A stretch of 64,000 bases of DNA from Trinickia sp. Y13 (GCF_029522115.1 NZ_JAKWFK010000006.1:1-64000); one strand, 5' to 3'. Positions 18,067 through 27,649 are shown, counted from the first letter of the stretch. The notes: generated by a model from the sequence alone, not told the origin. Made by a program: numbers and translations.

Positions 18067-18896
18067 AGCGCCGCCTCATGATTGCGCACGACGAGATGGC
18101 GCAACAGCGATAGCCTGTTCCGCCCGTCCTTGCTCTGAGCACGCCGGCCGTCGCAATCGACGAACGACGTGCCTGCCGCGGCTCGTCGCCCTCGGACGAC
18201 GACGCATAAATCGACCGCGACGACGTCGGCCCACTGAGCGGGGGCGATCGAGCGGGCGCCGATCGGCTCGGCCGCCCCGGGCAGCCAATAGCGCAGCGAC
18301 AAGCGCTCGATGCCCTCGACGAGCGGCTGCGGCGTCCTTGCGTGCCCGTTGCCGAAGCAGTAGAGCTCGGGCTCCTCCCGCCCGGGCGGCCGCGCGACAT
18401 AAAACCGGTTGACGATCACGGCGTATTCGCCCTGGCGTTCGACGCCTTGCCCGAGGCAATCGGTCGGCTCGCCCGACGCGCTGGCCCAGGTCGCTATCGC
18501 ATCGTCGGCGTAGCGTACGACGATCCCGTCCGAGTCCGGCGGGTCGGAAGCATGAGCCACACAGCCGAAGACATCGGCTCGTCCGCCCGAAACGGGCCGC
18601 ATGGCTTGGCAACCGAAGACGCCCGGCGTCACATCCAAACGCAGCGCCGGCTGATCCACGGGCGCATAACCCGCCAACTGAATGTGCTGGCCGACGATCG
18701 TCAGCGCCGCCGCGCCCGCCTCGCGCATCCATGCGGCATCGGCCGACCGCATGAACGTGTCGCGCTGCGATCGATACAGCGCCAACGCCCCGGCGAGCAC
18801 GACGAGCCCCAGCGCCGCTGCGATGATCCATTCGAGCAGCGTGTGTCCCGCCTGCAGTCGCCGCAAGCGACGAGGCGCAATGCCGGCCGCCATCAT
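18063..18896 (-). CDS. pilW: Pilus assembly protein PilW-like
   Basis: The 277-residue protein carries the prepilin leader RRLRRLQAG, followed by HTLLEWIIAAALGLVVLAGA with the Glu at +5, then a long periplasmic domain. That domain has the PilW hallmarks ADAAWMREAGAAALTIVGQHIQLAGYAP and LVEGIERLSLRYWLPGA. Both ends show 4-bp ATGA overlaps with its neighbours. It is probably a minor pilin acting with PilV and PilX at the pilus tip. An ATG at 18893 is an equally possible start. Confidence 0.88.
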   Translation of the reverse strand: MMAAGIAPRRLRRLQAGHTLLEWIIAAALGLVVLAGALALYRSQRDTFMRSADAAWMREAGAAALTIVGQHIQLAGYAPVDQPALRLDVTPGVFGCQAMRPVSGGRADVFGCVAHASDPPDSDGIVVRYADDAIATWASASGEPTDCLGQGVERQGEYAVIVNRFYVARPPGREEPELYCFGNGHARTPQPLVEGIERLSLRYWLPGAAEPIGARSIAPAQWADVVAVDLCVVVRGRRAAAGTSFVDCDGRRAQSKDGRNRLSLLRHLVVRNHEAAL

Positions 18897-19327
18897 GGGC
18901 GGCTCGCAACCGGCAGTGCGATGCAGCGCGAGGCGGTACCGTTATCCAGATGCGAACACGCGCCTTGCCGAGACTCTCGGCCCCCTTCGGGCAGGTCCGG
19001 CTCGCGCGGCCAATGCACTACGGCCGCACCGAGGCCACCGGCTTCGTCTACGATCGCTACTCGAGCACCCGGCAAAACTGCGCCGGCGCGCTCGCGCATA
19101 TGAGCCACGCGGAACGAAAGCCCCTGCGCGGCGACCATCGCCTCCCCAACCGATGCCGCAACCCACGCGGCTTGCTCGCGATGCGCCGCCGAACCGGCGC
19201 CGCGCAGCGCCGCGAGTTGCGCAGCGGCCGCGCCCAAGATCGCGCTCGCTACGAGCGATAGCGCGATGAGCACTTCGAGCAAGGATGCACCGGCGCTCCA
19301 ACGCGCACGCGAAAAGCGGCCACTCAT
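18893..19327 (-). CDS. pilV: Type IV pilus modification protein PilV-like
   Basis: From the ATG at 19327 (overlapping the fimT stop by 4 bp) the product has 144 residues. The leader RARWSAG precedes ASLLEVLIALSLVASAILGA, a proper prepilin sequence with Glu at +5. The rest, ARVAIVDEAGGLGAAVVHW, fits the short PilV domain. A longer frame begins at 19648 but its upstream part is only the antisense-like +1 frame of fimT. PilV is a minor pilin linked to pilus assembly. Confidence 0.87.
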   Translation of the reverse strand: MSGRFSRARWSAGASLLEVLIALSLVASAILGAAAAQLAALRGAGSAAHREQAAWVAASVGEAMVAAQGLSFRVAHMRERAGAVLPGARVAIVDEAGGLGAAVVHWPREPDLPEGGRESRQGACSHLDNGTASRCIALPVASRP

Positions 19328-19911
19328 GCTCGCGCCCGTCCACTGCAGCCGCCGCGCTCCAGCCGCACTCTCCCGCCCGCTGCGATACGGATGCAACGGT
19401 TCCAGGCGCCTGTCTGTCCCACCACCGTACGGCCCGTGGCCGCGAACTCGAATTTCCGAAAGCCGCCGATCACTTGCCCGACCGGCGGAGTGAATTCCAC
19501 AGCGCCCGCAGCGGCCAGGATCGAGACGCCGGAGGGGCGCCGATAGACACGCAGCACTTGGGCGGCACGCTCGGGATCGACCACCACCATCCAGCCACAG
19601 GACCAAGCATGCGCCCCGCCAGCGCAGCGATGCCCCTTCGGCAAACACTGGGCTTGTGCATCGGTGGGACAGACGACGACACGCGTGCCGCGCGCGATGG
19701 CCTCGCCGCGCGCGAGCGTCAGACCGGCAAGCAAGGCCCTAGCCGCGGCGTCGATCCGGTCTCGCGCGTGCCAAGCGGAGAAGACCGGCGTCGCGATCAA
19801 GGCGCTCGACGCCACGAGCACGGTGACGACCAGCAACTCGACCAGCGAAAAACCGCCGCGCCGCGACCGCCCCCGCCGCGTAAAACGCCTGCATTCGAAT
19901 ACGTCCCGCAT
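19324..19911 (-). CDS. fimT: GspH/FimT-family minor pseudopilin
   Basis: The 195-residue product begins with the leader RRGRSRRGG and GFSLVELLVVTVLVASSALI, a classic prepilin start. The GspH-domain pattern follows, with LARGEAIARGTRVVVCPT and the paired cysteines of CLPKGHRCAGG. The C-terminus has FAATGRTVVG, typical of FimT. It is the first gene of the five-gene minor-pilin operon. No pilus motor genes are nearby. Confidence 0.9.
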   Translation of the reverse strand: MRDVFECRRFTRRGRSRRGGFSLVELLVVTVLVASSALIATPVFSAWHARDRIDAAARALLAGLTLARGEAIARGTRVVVCPTDAQAQCLPKGHRCAGGAHAWSCGWMVVVDPERAAQVLRVYRRPSGVSILAAAGAVEFTPPVGQVIGGFRKFEFAATGRTVVGQTGAWNRCIRIAAGGRVRLERGGCSGRARA

Positions 19912-20074
19912 CTGCCCCCCTCACGTCATCGGCACGAGGCCAATCTAGCGCGTGAAGGCGTGCGCAACCATATGCCGTTCGGCCGAATGGCGCGCAGATG
20001 CGACGCCAGCCGACAATGGCGCGTCGTATCGATTGCGAAAGCGGGGGAAAAGCGGGATGAAGGGAAGAGGAGGA

Positions 20075-20554
20075 TTAGCGCTTGCGGGCGGGCTTTTCGG
20101 GTTTCGGCCGGCGAAACTCCTCGATCACGTCCTCGAAATCGGACACGTCTTCGAAGCGCCGGTAGACCGAAGCGAAACGCACGTAGGCGATCTTGTCCAA
20201 CTGCAGCAGTTCGTTCATGACGAGTTCGCCGAGCCGCTCGCTGCGCACTTCGCGCTCGCCGCTGCCGAGCAGTTGATACTCGATGCGCGCCACCGCCGCG
20301 TCGATCGCCTCGGCGGAAACCGGGCGCTTGCGCAACGCGAGCTGCATGCTCGCGGCAATCTTGCGGCGGTCGAACTCACTGCGGCTGCCGTCCTTCTTGA
20401 CGACCGCCGGCAGCGTCAGCTCAACCCGCTCGTACGTCGTGAAACGCTTATCGCAGGCTGGGCAGCGACGGCGCCGCCGAATCGAGGCGCCATCCTCCGA
20501 TACGCGAGAGTCGACCACTTGCGTATCTTCGTGCCGGCAGAAGGGGCAGCGCAT
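20075..20554 (-). CDS. nrdR: Transcriptional repressor NrdR
   Basis: The 159-residue protein has the N-terminal zinc ribbon ([15 protein letters not shown], then [15 protein letters not shown]). The ATP-cone ([20 protein letters not shown] and onward) ends in [19 protein letters not shown]. NrdR senses (d)ATP and represses ribonucleotide reductase operons. It starts six bases after glyA on the same strand, the normal order in Burkholderiaceae, and the two share the riboswitch-controlled promoter. Confidence 0.97.
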   Translation of the reverse strand: MRCPFCRHEDTQVVDSRVSEDGASIRRRRRCPACDKRFTTYERVELTLPAVVKKDGSRSEFDRRKIAASMQLALRKRPVSAEAIDAAVARIEYQLLGSGEREVRSERLGELVMNELLQLDKIAYVRFASVYRRFEDVSDFEDVIEEFRRPKPEKPARKR

Positions 20555-20560
20555 GGCCGG

Positions 20561-21808
20561 TCAACGATAGACCGGGAACCGCTTCGTCAACTCGGCCACC
20601 TGAGCGCGCACGCGTTCGATCGTAGCGGCGTCTTCCGGATTGTCGAGCACGTCGGCGATCAGGTTGCCCACCTGCTCGGCCTCCTTCGTGCCGAAGCCGC
20701 GCGTGGTCATGGCGGGCGAGCCCAAACGAATCCCGCTCGTCACGAACGGCTTTTCCGGGTCGTTCGGAATCGCGTTCTTGTTGACGGTGATGTGCGCCGC
20801 ACCGAGCACCGCCTCGGCCGCCTTGCCGGTGATCTTCTTCGCCCGCAGATCCACGAGCATCACATGGCTTTCCGTGCGTCCCGAAACGATGCGCAGGCCG
20901 CGCTTGACGAGCGTTTCCGCCAATACGCGCGCGTTTTCCACGACTTGCTGTTGGTACACCTTGAACTCGGGCGACAGCGCTTCCTTGAACGCGACGGCCT
21001 TGCCTGCGATCACGTGCATGAGCGGGCCGCCTTGAATGCCCGGGAAGATCGCCGAGTTGATCTGCTTCTCGTACTCGGCCTTCATCAGGATCACGCCGCC
21101 GCGCGGGCCGCGCAGGCTCTTGTGCGTGGTCGTCGTGACGAAATCGGCGTGCGGCACCGGGTTCGGATACACGCCTGCCGCGATGAGGCCCGCGTAGTGC
21201 GCCATATCGACCATCAGGTACGCGCCCACCGACTTGGCGATCTTCGCCAGACGCTCGAAGTCGATGCGCAGCGCGAATGCCGATGCGCCCCCGACGATCA
21301 ACTTCGGCTTATGCTCCTGCGCCAGCTTCTCGGCCGCGTCGTAATCGATGTCTTCCGCTTCGTTCAACCCGTAGCTGACAACGTTGAACCACTTGCCCGA
21401 CATGTTCACGGGCGAGCCGTGCGTCAGGTGACCGCCTTCGGCCAGGCTCATGCCCATGATCGTGTCGCCGGGCTTGAGCATCGCGAAAAACACGCCCTGG
21501 TTCGCCTGCGAACCCGAGTTCGGCTGCACATTGGCCGCTTGCGCGCCGAACAGCGCCTTCACGCGGTCGATCGCGAGCTGCTCCACCACGTCGACATACT
21601 CGCAGCCGCCGTAGTAGCGCTTGCCGGGATAGCCCTCGGCGTACTTGTTGGTGAGCTGCGAGCCTTGCGCGGCCATCACCGCCGGGCTCGTGTAGTTTTC
21701 CGACGCGATGAGCTCGATGTGCTCTTCTTGACGGTGGTTTTCCTGCTGGATGGCGTTCCAGATCTCGGGATCGACGTTGGCGATCGTGCTTTGGGCTCTG
21801 TCAAACAT
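20561..21808 (-). CDS. glyA: Serine hydroxymethyltransferase
   Basis: This enzyme interconverts serine and glycine while charging tetrahydrofolate with a one-carbon unit. The 415-residue product has [20 protein letters not shown] near the N-terminus, [20 protein letters not shown], and the PLP lysine in [15 protein letters not shown]. The C-terminal [15 protein letters not shown] also matches. The conserved start [15 protein letters not shown] fixes the ATG at 21808, about 160 bases downstream of the riboswitch. Upstream in-frame codons fall inside the leader RNA and are rejected. Confidence 0.98.
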   Translation of the reverse strand: MFDRAQSTIANVDPEIWNAIQQENHRQEEHIELIASENYTSPAVMAAQGSQLTNKYAEGYPGKRYYGGCEYVDVVEQLAIDRVKALFGAQAANVQPNSGSQANQGVFFAMLKPGDTIMGMSLAEGGHLTHGSPVNMSGKWFNVVSYGLNEAEDIDYDAAEKLAQEHKPKLIVGGASAFALRIDFERLAKIAKSVGAYLMVDMAHYAGLIAAGVYPNPVPHADFVTTTTHKSLRGPRGGVILMKAEYEKQINSAIFPGIQGGPLMHVIAGKAVAFKEALSPEFKVYQQQVVENARVLAETLVKRGLRIVSGRTESHVMLVDLRAKKITGKAAEAVLGAAHITVNKNAIPNDPEKPFVTSGIRLGSPAMTTRGFGTKEAEQVGNLIADVLDNPEDAATIERVRAQVAELTKRFPVYR

Positions 21809-21969
21809 ACGCGTTCCGTTAAGGGTGTACAGGTTGGCCGAATCGCGCGCGGGACACGTACCGGTCGTACGCTCGCGCTGCTGGCGGTAAGCCAGCCCTG
21901 GCGTGGCGGAAGGTTCCGTTACGCGGGCAAGGCAACCGCTGGCGGCGCAAACGACGGCGCGCAATATTC

Positions 21970-22062
21970 GGCTGCCCAGGCGAACGGCAAAACGGCACCC
22001 TGCGCTTCACGGTGGGTTGCTCCACCTTGACCCCGAGGGTCTTATCGCCAGTCACGCAGGGA
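21970..22062 (-). promoter_or_regulatory. ZTP riboswitch (pfl motif) in the glyA leader
   Basis: On the minus strand the leader contains GCGTGACTGGCG (22057-22046), then a hairpin GGGTC…, then GGTGGAGCAACCCACC, GTGAAGC and finally GCCGTTCGCCTGGGCAG (about 21988-21972). These are the conserved blocks of the pfl/ZTP riboswitch in their proper order. The element senses the purine/folate alarmone ZTP (and ZMP) and in other proteobacteria stands before glyA, purH and folate genes. It begins about 10 bases after the -10 box and ends about 160 bases before the glyA ATG. Boundaries are approximate, since no covariance search was possible. Confidence 0.85.
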
Positions 22063-22072
22063 TGAGCGCGAT

Positions 22073-22101
22073 AGTGTATTGGAAGCGCCACCAATAGGCA
22101 A
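22073..22101 (-). promoter_or_regulatory. Promoter for glyA-nrdR
   Basis: On the minus strand TTGCCT (22101-22096) and TACACT (22078-22073) have a 17-base spacer, a good sigma-70 match. The predicted start, near 22066, sits right at the 5' edge of the ZTP riboswitch. Confidence 0.65.
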
Positions 22102-22160
22102 TTGGGGAAGTTTTACGCAATTTCGAGACCGGCGCGCGCGATCCGGTAAAATGCCCGGCC

Positions 22161-22631
22161 ATGAACCAGCCTACCAGCCGTGGCGGCGTGCAATTTACCT
22201 TCGACTGGCCGCTGCGCGTCTACTACGAAGATACCGACGCGGGCGGCATTGTCTTTTTCGCCAATTATCTGAAGTTTTTCGAGCGCGCCCGCACCGAGTG
22301 GCTTCGTGCGTGCGGCATCGATCAACGCAAGCTGGCCGAGCAGTGCGGCATCGTCTTCGTCGTCAGCGAGACGGCTGTGCAATATCGCTCGCCGGCGCGC
22401 CTGGACGACATGCTGACGATCGCGAGCCGCATCGAGCGGCTAGGCAAAGCGAGCGTCGAGTTCGTCCAGGAAGCGCGTCGCGGCGGCGTCGTCTTGGCCG
22501 TGGGCAAGGTGCGCGTCGGCTGCGTCGATCATGTCACACTCAAGCCCGCCGCCTTGCCGCATTCGGTATCGGAGGCGCTACGAAGCGACCCGCTCGCATT
22601 TGCGGCGGGCATGTCAACGGCAGGAGCTTAA
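22161..22631 (+). CDS. ybgC: Acyl-CoA thioesterase YbgC (Tol-Pal associated)
   Basis: This 156-residue hot-dog-fold thioesterase has VYYEDTDAGGIVFFANYLKF with the catalytic Asp of the D-T-D-A-G-G motif, and FERARTEWLRACG. YbgC hydrolyses acyl-CoA thioesters and works with phospholipid-synthesis proteins at the inner membrane. It is the normal first gene of the Tol-Pal cluster and is followed by tolQ after 154 bases. The ATG at 22161 matches the family start. Confidence 0.95.
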   Translation: MNQPTSRGGVQFTFDWPLRVYYEDTDAGGIVFFANYLKFFERARTEWLRACGIDQRKLAEQCGIVFVVSETAVQYRSPARLDDMLTIASRIERLGKASVEFVQEARRGGVVLAVGKVRVGCVDHVTLKPAALPHSVSEALRSDPLAFAAGMSTAGA

Positions 22632-22785
22632 TTTCCGTTGAGTCTACGTCCATGAACTTGTATCGTGCCGGTCGATACCAAGCGGGGTGCGGCATTGAAG
22701 CGGCGGCGCTTTCGATTGCCCGACTAAAACCCTATTCGCGCCTTGCAGCGAGCCCTGCCCGTTCCGACGCATAAGCCTATCCTTT

Positions 22786-23463
22786 ATGAACAACGCACAA
22801 GACTTATCGATCGTTTCTCTAGTCCTCAATGCGAGCGTGCTCGCGCAAGCGGTGATGGGGCTCTTGCTCTTGCTGTCGCTGATGTCGTGGACGTTCATCT
22901 TTCGCAAGTGGTTTGCCATCCGGCGCGCCCGGGCGCAAACTGAACAATTCGAACGCGACTTCTGGTCGGGCGGCGACTTGCAGGCGCTATACCAAAGCGC
23001 GGCGAACAATCGCCACACGATCGGCGGGCTCGAGCGAATCTTCGAGTCGGGCATGCGCGAGTTCTTGAAGGGAAAGGAAAGGCGGATCAACGATCCGGGC
23101 GCGATCCTCGACGGCGCGCGCCGTGCGATGCGCGCCGCGTTCCAACGCGAAATGGATGTGCTCGAAGCGAACCTCGCTTTTCTGGCCTCGGTCGGCTCCG
23201 TGAGCCCGTACATCGGTTTGTTCGGCACGGTTTGGGGCATCATGAACGCGTTCCGGGGCCTCGCCAACGTGCAGCAGGCCACCCTAGCCAATGTCGCGCC
23301 TGGTATCGCGGAAGCGCTGACGGCCACGGCCATCGGCCTGTTCGCGGCGATCCCGGCTGTCGTCGCCTATAACCGTTACGCGCACGACATCGATCGCCTC
23401 GCGATCCGCTTCGAAACGTTCATCGAAGAATTCTCGAACATCTTGCAGCGCCAGGCGCATTAA
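22786..23463 (+). CDS. tolQ: Tol-Pal system protein TolQ
   Basis: The 225-residue protein has three membrane segments: VLAQAVMGLLLLLSLMSWTF at the N-terminus, FLASVGSVSPYIGLFGTVWG, and EALTATAIGLFAAIPAVVAY. These are the MotA/ExbB-like signature of TolQ. With TolR it forms the proton channel that energises TolA for outer-membrane constriction during division. It is followed by tolR after 10 bases. Confidence 0.97.
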   Translation: MNNAQDLSIVSLVLNASVLAQAVMGLLLLLSLMSWTFIFRKWFAIRRARAQTEQFERDFWSGGDLQALYQSAANNRHTIGGLERIFESGMREFLKGKERRINDPGAILDGARRAMRAAFQREMDVLEANLAFLASVGSVSPYIGLFGTVWGIMNAFRGLANVQQATLANVAPGIAEALTATAIGLFAAIPAVVAYNRYAHDIDRLAIRFETFIEEFSNILQRQAH

Positions 23464-23473
23464 GGAGTACGCG

Positions 23474-23923
23474 ATGGCCGGCTCCACCAATCGTTCCAGC
23501 ATGCGCGGCGGCCGATCCCGCCGGGCGATGGCCGACATCAACGTCGTGCCGTATATCGACGTCATGCTGGTGCTGCTCGTCATCTTCATGGTGACGGCGC
23601 CGCTCGTCGCGCCTTCGATCGTGAACCTGCCCACGGTCGGCGGCGCCGCGCCCCAGCAGCAGACACCGCCCGTCGTCGTCAACGTGCGCGGCGACGGCAA
23701 GATGACCGTTCGCTACAAAGACGACGCAGGCGGCTCGCAAGAGCAACAGATGACGCGCGCCGATCTAGCGGCCTTCGTCACCGAACGCGAAGCCTCGCAC
23801 CCGGACCAACCTGTCGTGATCGCCGCCGATAAGACCGTGCAGTACGAAGCGGTCATGAACGTGATGTCCGACTTGAAGGCGCGCGGCGTCAAGCGCGTGG
23901 GCTTGCTCGTCAAATCGCAATGA
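23474..23923 (+). CDS. tolR: Tol-Pal system protein TolR
   Basis: This is a 149-residue ExbD-type protein with one membrane segment, INVVPYIDVMLVLLVIFMVT, carrying the essential Asp in YIDVML. The periplasmic domain ends in MNVMSDLKARGVKRVGLL. Its ribosome-binding site is GGAG (AAGGAGTACGCG). Its stop overlaps the tolA start by 4 bp. Confidence 0.97.
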   Translation: MAGSTNRSSMRGGRSRRAMADINVVPYIDVMLVLLVIFMVTAPLVAPSIVNLPTVGGAAPQQQTPPVVVNVRGDGKMTVRYKDDAGGSQEQQMTRADLAAFVTEREASHPDQPVVIAADKTVQYEAVMNVMSDLKARGVKRVGLLVKSQ

Positions 23924-24954
23924 ACCCCAAGCAGTCCGTCTACCCCCTGCAACCGCCTCGCGAGCGCGGCACCTGGCGCGCGTTCGCGCTTGCGCTCGTG
24001 ATGCACGTGTTGCTGGGCCTGTTCCTCTATCACGGCATCCAATGGCAGAACAGCACGCCGGCCGGCGCGGAAGCCGAGATCTGGACGGAAATTCCGCCCA
24101 CGCCCGCCCCTAGGCAGCCGCCAGCTCCCCCTGCTCCGCCCGTGCGAGTGCAACCCGCGCCGCCCGTCGATCAAGAGCAAGCGGACATCGCGCTGCAGGA
24201 GAAGAAACGCAAGGAGCAGGAAGCTGCGCAGCGCGCGGCGCAGCTCGCAGAACAACAGCGTCAGAAGGCGCTGCAAGATCAGCAAGAGCAGGCCAAGCGC
24301 CAGGAAGCGCAAGCGCGCGAGCAAGCAGCGCGTCTCGCCGCGCAAAAGGCCGCCGCGGACAAGCTCAAGCAGCAGCAGGCGCAAGCTCAGAAGCAGCGCG
24401 AGCAGCAACAGGCCGAACAGCAGAAGCAAGCGCAGCTGAAGCAACAGCAGCTCGAGGCCCAACAAAAGGCCGAAGCGGAAAAGAAGGCGGAAGCCGAAAA
24501 AGCCGCCGAGGAAAAGGCCGCCAAGGCGAAAGCGCTGGCGCAGCAGCAAGCCAAGCAGAAGCAGCAGCTCGAGCAAGAGCGGCGCGCGCGGCTTTCGCAA
24601 CTGCAAGGCATGGCCGCCCAAAGCCAAGGCGGCAACGGGCTCGCGAAAAGCGGCACGGGCAGCGGCTCGGGCGGAACGGCGGCCTCGCCGGGCTACGCCG
24701 ACAAGGTCCGCAGGCGCGTCAAGCCCAATATCATTTGGGCCGGCGCGACCGAAGGGCTGGAAACCGTCGTCTCGGTGCATTGCGCGCCCGACGGCCAATT
24801 GCTGTCTGTTTCGATCAAAAAGAGCAGCGGCAATCCTCAGTGGGATGCCGCGGCGGCAAACGCGGTAAACGCATCGAATCCGATGCCTCTCGACATCAAC
24901 GGGAAAGCGCCGGCTTCGTTCTTGATCACACTGCGGCCGGCCGGCTCGAGCTGA
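23920..24954 (+). CDS. tolA: Cell envelope integrity protein TolA
   Basis: The 344-residue protein has a single N-terminal membrane segment (ALALVMHVLLGLFLY). A Pro-rich hinge, a long Ala/Gln/Lys/Glu helical domain of about 150 residues, and the C-terminal TolA/TonB-like domain follow (RVKPNIIWAGATEGLETVV, ending in ASFLITLRPAG). TolA spans the periplasm and links TolQR to TolB and Pal. The middle domain is repetitive at DNA level (CAGCAG/GCGCAG). The ATGA overlap with tolR fixes the start. Confidence 0.97.
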   Translation: MNPKQSVYPLQPPRERGTWRAFALALVMHVLLGLFLYHGIQWQNSTPAGAEAEIWTEIPPTPAPRQPPAPPAPPVRVQPAPPVDQEQADIALQEKKRKEQEAAQRAAQLAEQQRQKALQDQQEQAKRQEAQAREQAARLAAQKAAADKLKQQQAQAQKQREQQQAEQQKQAQLKQQQLEAQQKAEAEKKAEAEKAAEEKAAKAKALAQQQAKQKQQLEQERRARLSQLQGMAAQSQGGNGLAKSGTGSGSGGTAASPGYADKVRRRVKPNIIWAGATEGLETVVSVHCAPDGQLLSVSIKKSSGNPQWDAAAANAVNASNPMPLDINGKAPASFLITLRPAGSS

Positions 24955-25061
24955 TGGGGAAACATGCGAGACGCGACGCAGTGTGCATCGTCAGGAACGA
25001 TTCCTGCATCCCGTAGTCTCTTTGCTGTCGTGCCATTTTTTCGCTTTATGGGATTTTCAGC

Positions 25062-26354
25062 ATGAGTTTGATGACGAAACTGGGCTTGAGAACATTGCTG
25101 GCGTCGTGCCTGATCGCGTCGGCCGGCGCCTCGCATGCGCAACTGAACGTGCTCGTAACGGGCGTTGGCTCCACGCAGTACCCGATTGCAACGGCCAATT
25201 TCGCGGGAGAAACGAGCGCTCAGCAATCGATCAGCGAGATCGTTCGCCAAGATTTGCAGCGCAGCGGCAAGTTCACGAACATCGACGCGGGCTCCACCCC
25301 TGTATCGGAAAACGACTCCGTCGATCTGGGCGCATGGAAGGCGAAAGGCGCCAACGCGTTCGTGGCCGGCAGCGTGACGCGCGCCGCCAACGGCCAGTAC
25401 GACGTGCGATTCCGCCTTTACGACACGGTGAAGGGCCAAAGCCTGGGCGGCTTGTCCTTTACGACGCCTAAAGACAGCTTGCGCCTCACGGCTCACAAGA
25501 TCTCCGACTACATCTATCAAAAACTGCTCGGCACCCGCGGCGTGTTCGCGACGCGTCTGTCGTACGTGATCAAGGTCGGCAGCCGGTATCAACTGCAAAT
25601 TTCCGATTCGGACGGCCAAGACGCGCATGTCGCCCTGTCCAGCCCGGAGCCGATCATCTCGCCGGCCTGGTCGCCCGACGGCACGAAGGTGGCCTACGTC
25701 TCGTTCGAGAAACGCAAACCGATCGTCTACATCCACGACTTGCCCACGGGCCGCCGCGTCGTCATCTCCGATCAGAAGGGCAACAATAGCGCGCCCGCCT
25801 GGTCGCCCGATGGCCGCACGGTCGCGGTTGCCCTCTCGCGCACGGGCAATACGCAGATTTGGGCCGTCAACGCCAACGGCGGCGGCCTGCGCCGCCTGTC
25901 GCAGAGCACGTCGATCGATACGGAGCCGTTCTACTCTCCTGACGGCCAGTGGATCTATTTCACGAGCGATCGAGGCGGCCAGCCGCAGATCTACAAGATG
26001 CCGGCGGCGGGCGAAAGCGCAGGCGCGGCGCAGCGCGTGACCTTCACCGGCAGCTACAACACGAGTCCGCGCGTGAGCCCGGACGGCAAGGAACTCGCCT
26101 ATATCTCGCGCGTCGGCGGAGCGTTCAAGCTTTATGTCCAGGACCTCCAAACTGGCGTCGCGACGGCTTTGACGGACACGACACACGACGAATCGCCGAG
26201 TTTCGCGGCGAACGGTCAGTACATTCTTTACGCCACTCAGGTGAACGGCCGTGGCGTGTTGGCTGCGGTCTCGACCGACGGTCGGACTCGGCAAATTCTG
26301 TCCGTTCAGGGCGGCAGCGTGCGCGAGCCGTCTTGGGGTCCTTTTATGCAATGA
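25062..26354 (+). CDS. tolB: Tol-Pal system beta-propeller protein TolB
   Basis: The 430-residue protein has a signal peptide ([15 protein letters not shown]), an N-terminal Tol domain, and a six-bladed propeller with repeated [15 protein letters not shown]-like blades ([40 protein letters not shown]). It is a periplasmic partner of Pal and TolA. It follows tolA by 107 bases, with pal 19 bases downstream. Confidence 0.97.
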   Translation: MSLMTKLGLRTLLASCLIASAGASHAQLNVLVTGVGSTQYPIATANFAGETSAQQSISEIVRQDLQRSGKFTNIDAGSTPVSENDSVDLGAWKAKGANAFVAGSVTRAANGQYDVRFRLYDTVKGQSLGGLSFTTPKDSLRLTAHKISDYIYQKLLGTRGVFATRLSYVIKVGSRYQLQISDSDGQDAHVALSSPEPIISPAWSPDGTKVAYVSFEKRKPIVYIHDLPTGRRVVISDQKGNNSAPAWSPDGRTVAVALSRTGNTQIWAVNANGGGLRRLSQSTSIDTEPFYSPDGQWIYFTSDRGGQPQIYKMPAAGESAGAAQRVTFTGSYNTSPRVSPDGKELAYISRVGGAFKLYVQDLQTGVATALTDTTHDESPSFAANGQYILYATQVNGRGVLAAVSTDGRTRQILSVQGGSVREPSWGPFMQ

Positions 26355-26373
26355 CACACAAGGAGAGTAAAAA

Positions 26374-26877
26374 ATGATGTCCAAACTTCGTATCGTGTTT
26401 GCGGTGATGCTGGTCGGCGCGTTGGCGGCCTGCCATTCGGGCACGAAGCTCAACGAGAACCCCACGCAGGGTGCGGTCGGCACGCAGCCGAACCCGAACG
26501 CAGTCGCGCCGGTGACCGTTGACGAACTGAACAATCCGAACAGCCCGCTGGCCAAGCGCAGCGTGTATTTCGACTTCGACAGCTACTCGGTCAAGCCGGA
26601 GTATCAATCGCTGCTGCAAGCGCACGCGAACTACCTGAAGAGCCATCCGCAACGCCACGTTCTGATCCAAGGCAATACCGACGAGCGCGGCACGAGCGAG
26701 TACAACCTCGCCCTGGGCCAAAAGCGTGCGGAAGCGGTCAAGCAAGGCCTCGAAACGTTGGGCGTGCAGGATTCGCAAATGGAAGCCGTGAGCCTGGGCA
26801 AGGAAAAGCCGCTGGCGACGGGTCATGACGAAGCTTCGTGGGCGCAAAACCGCCGTGCGGACATCGTCTATCAGTAA
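26374..26877 (+). CDS. pal: Peptidoglycan-associated lipoprotein Pal
   Basis: The 167-residue lipoprotein has the lipobox LAAC (Cys20), a short linker, and an OmpA-like domain with SVYFDFDSYSV. The peptidoglycan-binding GNTDERGTSEYNLALGQKRA follows. It anchors the outer membrane to the cell wall. AAGGAGAG precedes a doubled ATG, so the start may be 26374 or 26377. Confidence 0.97.
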   Translation: MMSKLRIVFAVMLVGALAACHSGTKLNENPTQGAVGTQPNPNAVAPVTVDELNNPNSPLAKRSVYFDFDSYSVKPEYQSLLQAHANYLKSHPQRHVLIQGNTDERGTSEYNLALGQKRAEAVKQGLETLGVQDSQMEAVSLGKEKPLATGHDEASWAQNRRADIVYQ

Positions 26878-26899
26878 TTCGTAACGGGTGACAACGCGT

Positions 26900-27649
26900 A
26901 TGACGCACCGTTTCTACTGGCTGCGAGGCACCGCAGCCGTATGCGTGGCCGCCTCGGCGCTTGTCGCCGGGCCGGCGCACGCGGGCCTGTTCGACGACGA
27001 CCAGGCGCGCCAAGCCATTCTCGACTTGCGCACGAAGACCGACAACCTCACGAGCCAACTGGCCGCCGCGCAGCGCACACTGCTCGATCAGCAGGGGCGC
27101 ATCGATCAGCTGAACCAGCAGATCGCGACGGTGCGCGGGCAAAACGAGGATCTGGCGAACCAGGTCACCACGCTGCAGAAGCAACAGAAGGACTACTACA
27201 CCGATCTGGATACGCGGCTCAAGAAGTTCGAGCCGCAGCAACAGACGGTGGACGGCGTCCAAGGCACGGTGCAGCCCGGTGAAACGGAGGCGTTCAACGC
27301 GGCGTCGCAACAGTTTCGCAGCGGCGACTACAAAGGCGCCGCGGCGGCATTTCGCGATTTCGTCGCGAAGTACCCGCAAAGCCCTTACCAGCCGACGGCG
27401 CAGTACTGGCTCGGCAACGCGCTGTATGCCCTGCGTGACTACAAGGGATCGACGGCGGTTTGGCAGGGCATCGTGAAGAACTACCCGCAGCATCCGCGCG
27501 CCCCCGAAGCGCTGCTCGCGATCGCGAACAACCAATTGGAGCAAGGCCAGAAGGCGGCGGCTCGCAAGACGTTGCAGCAGATCGTTTCGCAGTACGCGGG
27601 GTCGGACGTGGTGCAAAGCGCGCAGCAAAAGCTCGCGCAGATTAAGTAA
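26900..27649 (+). CDS. cpoB: Cell division coordinator CpoB (YbgF)
   Basis: This 249-residue periplasmic protein has a signal peptide, then a coiled coil (QQGRIDQLNQQIATVRGQNE) that drives trimerisation. TPR repeats follow (YKGAAAAFRDFVAKYPQSPY, PTAQYWLGNALYALRDYKG). It binds TolA and couples peptidoglycan synthesis to outer-membrane constriction. An in-frame GTG lies at 26888, but the ATG at 26900 gives a normal signal peptide. Confidence 0.93.
   Translation: MTHRFYWLRGTAAVCVAASALVAGPAHAGLFDDDQARQAILDLRTKTDNLTSQLAAAQRTLLDQQGRIDQLNQQIATVRGQNEDLANQVTTLQKQQKDYYTDLDTRLKKFEPQQQTVDGVQGTVQPGETEAFNAASQQFRSGDYKGAAAAFRDFVAKYPQSPYQPTAQYWLGNALYALRDYKGSTAVWQGIVKNYPQHPRAPEALLAIANNQLEQGQKAAARKTLQQIVSQYAGSDVVQSAQQKLAQIK

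Noticed and set aside
19952-22030. 692-codon plus-strand frame
   Set aside because: It is antisense to glyA and nrdR. GC-rich codon bias keeps this frame open, and its product (Arg/His/Ala-rich) has no recognisable domain.
21809-22100. Glycine riboswitch upstream of glyA
   Set aside because: The conserved blocks fit the ZTP/pfl motif, and the tandem glycine aptamer signatures are absent.
23713-24798. 361-codon Leu/Phe-rich minus-strand frame
   Set aside because: It reads the complement of the tolA coiled-coil region; the Leu-rich look comes from reverse-complemented Gln/Lys/Glu codons.
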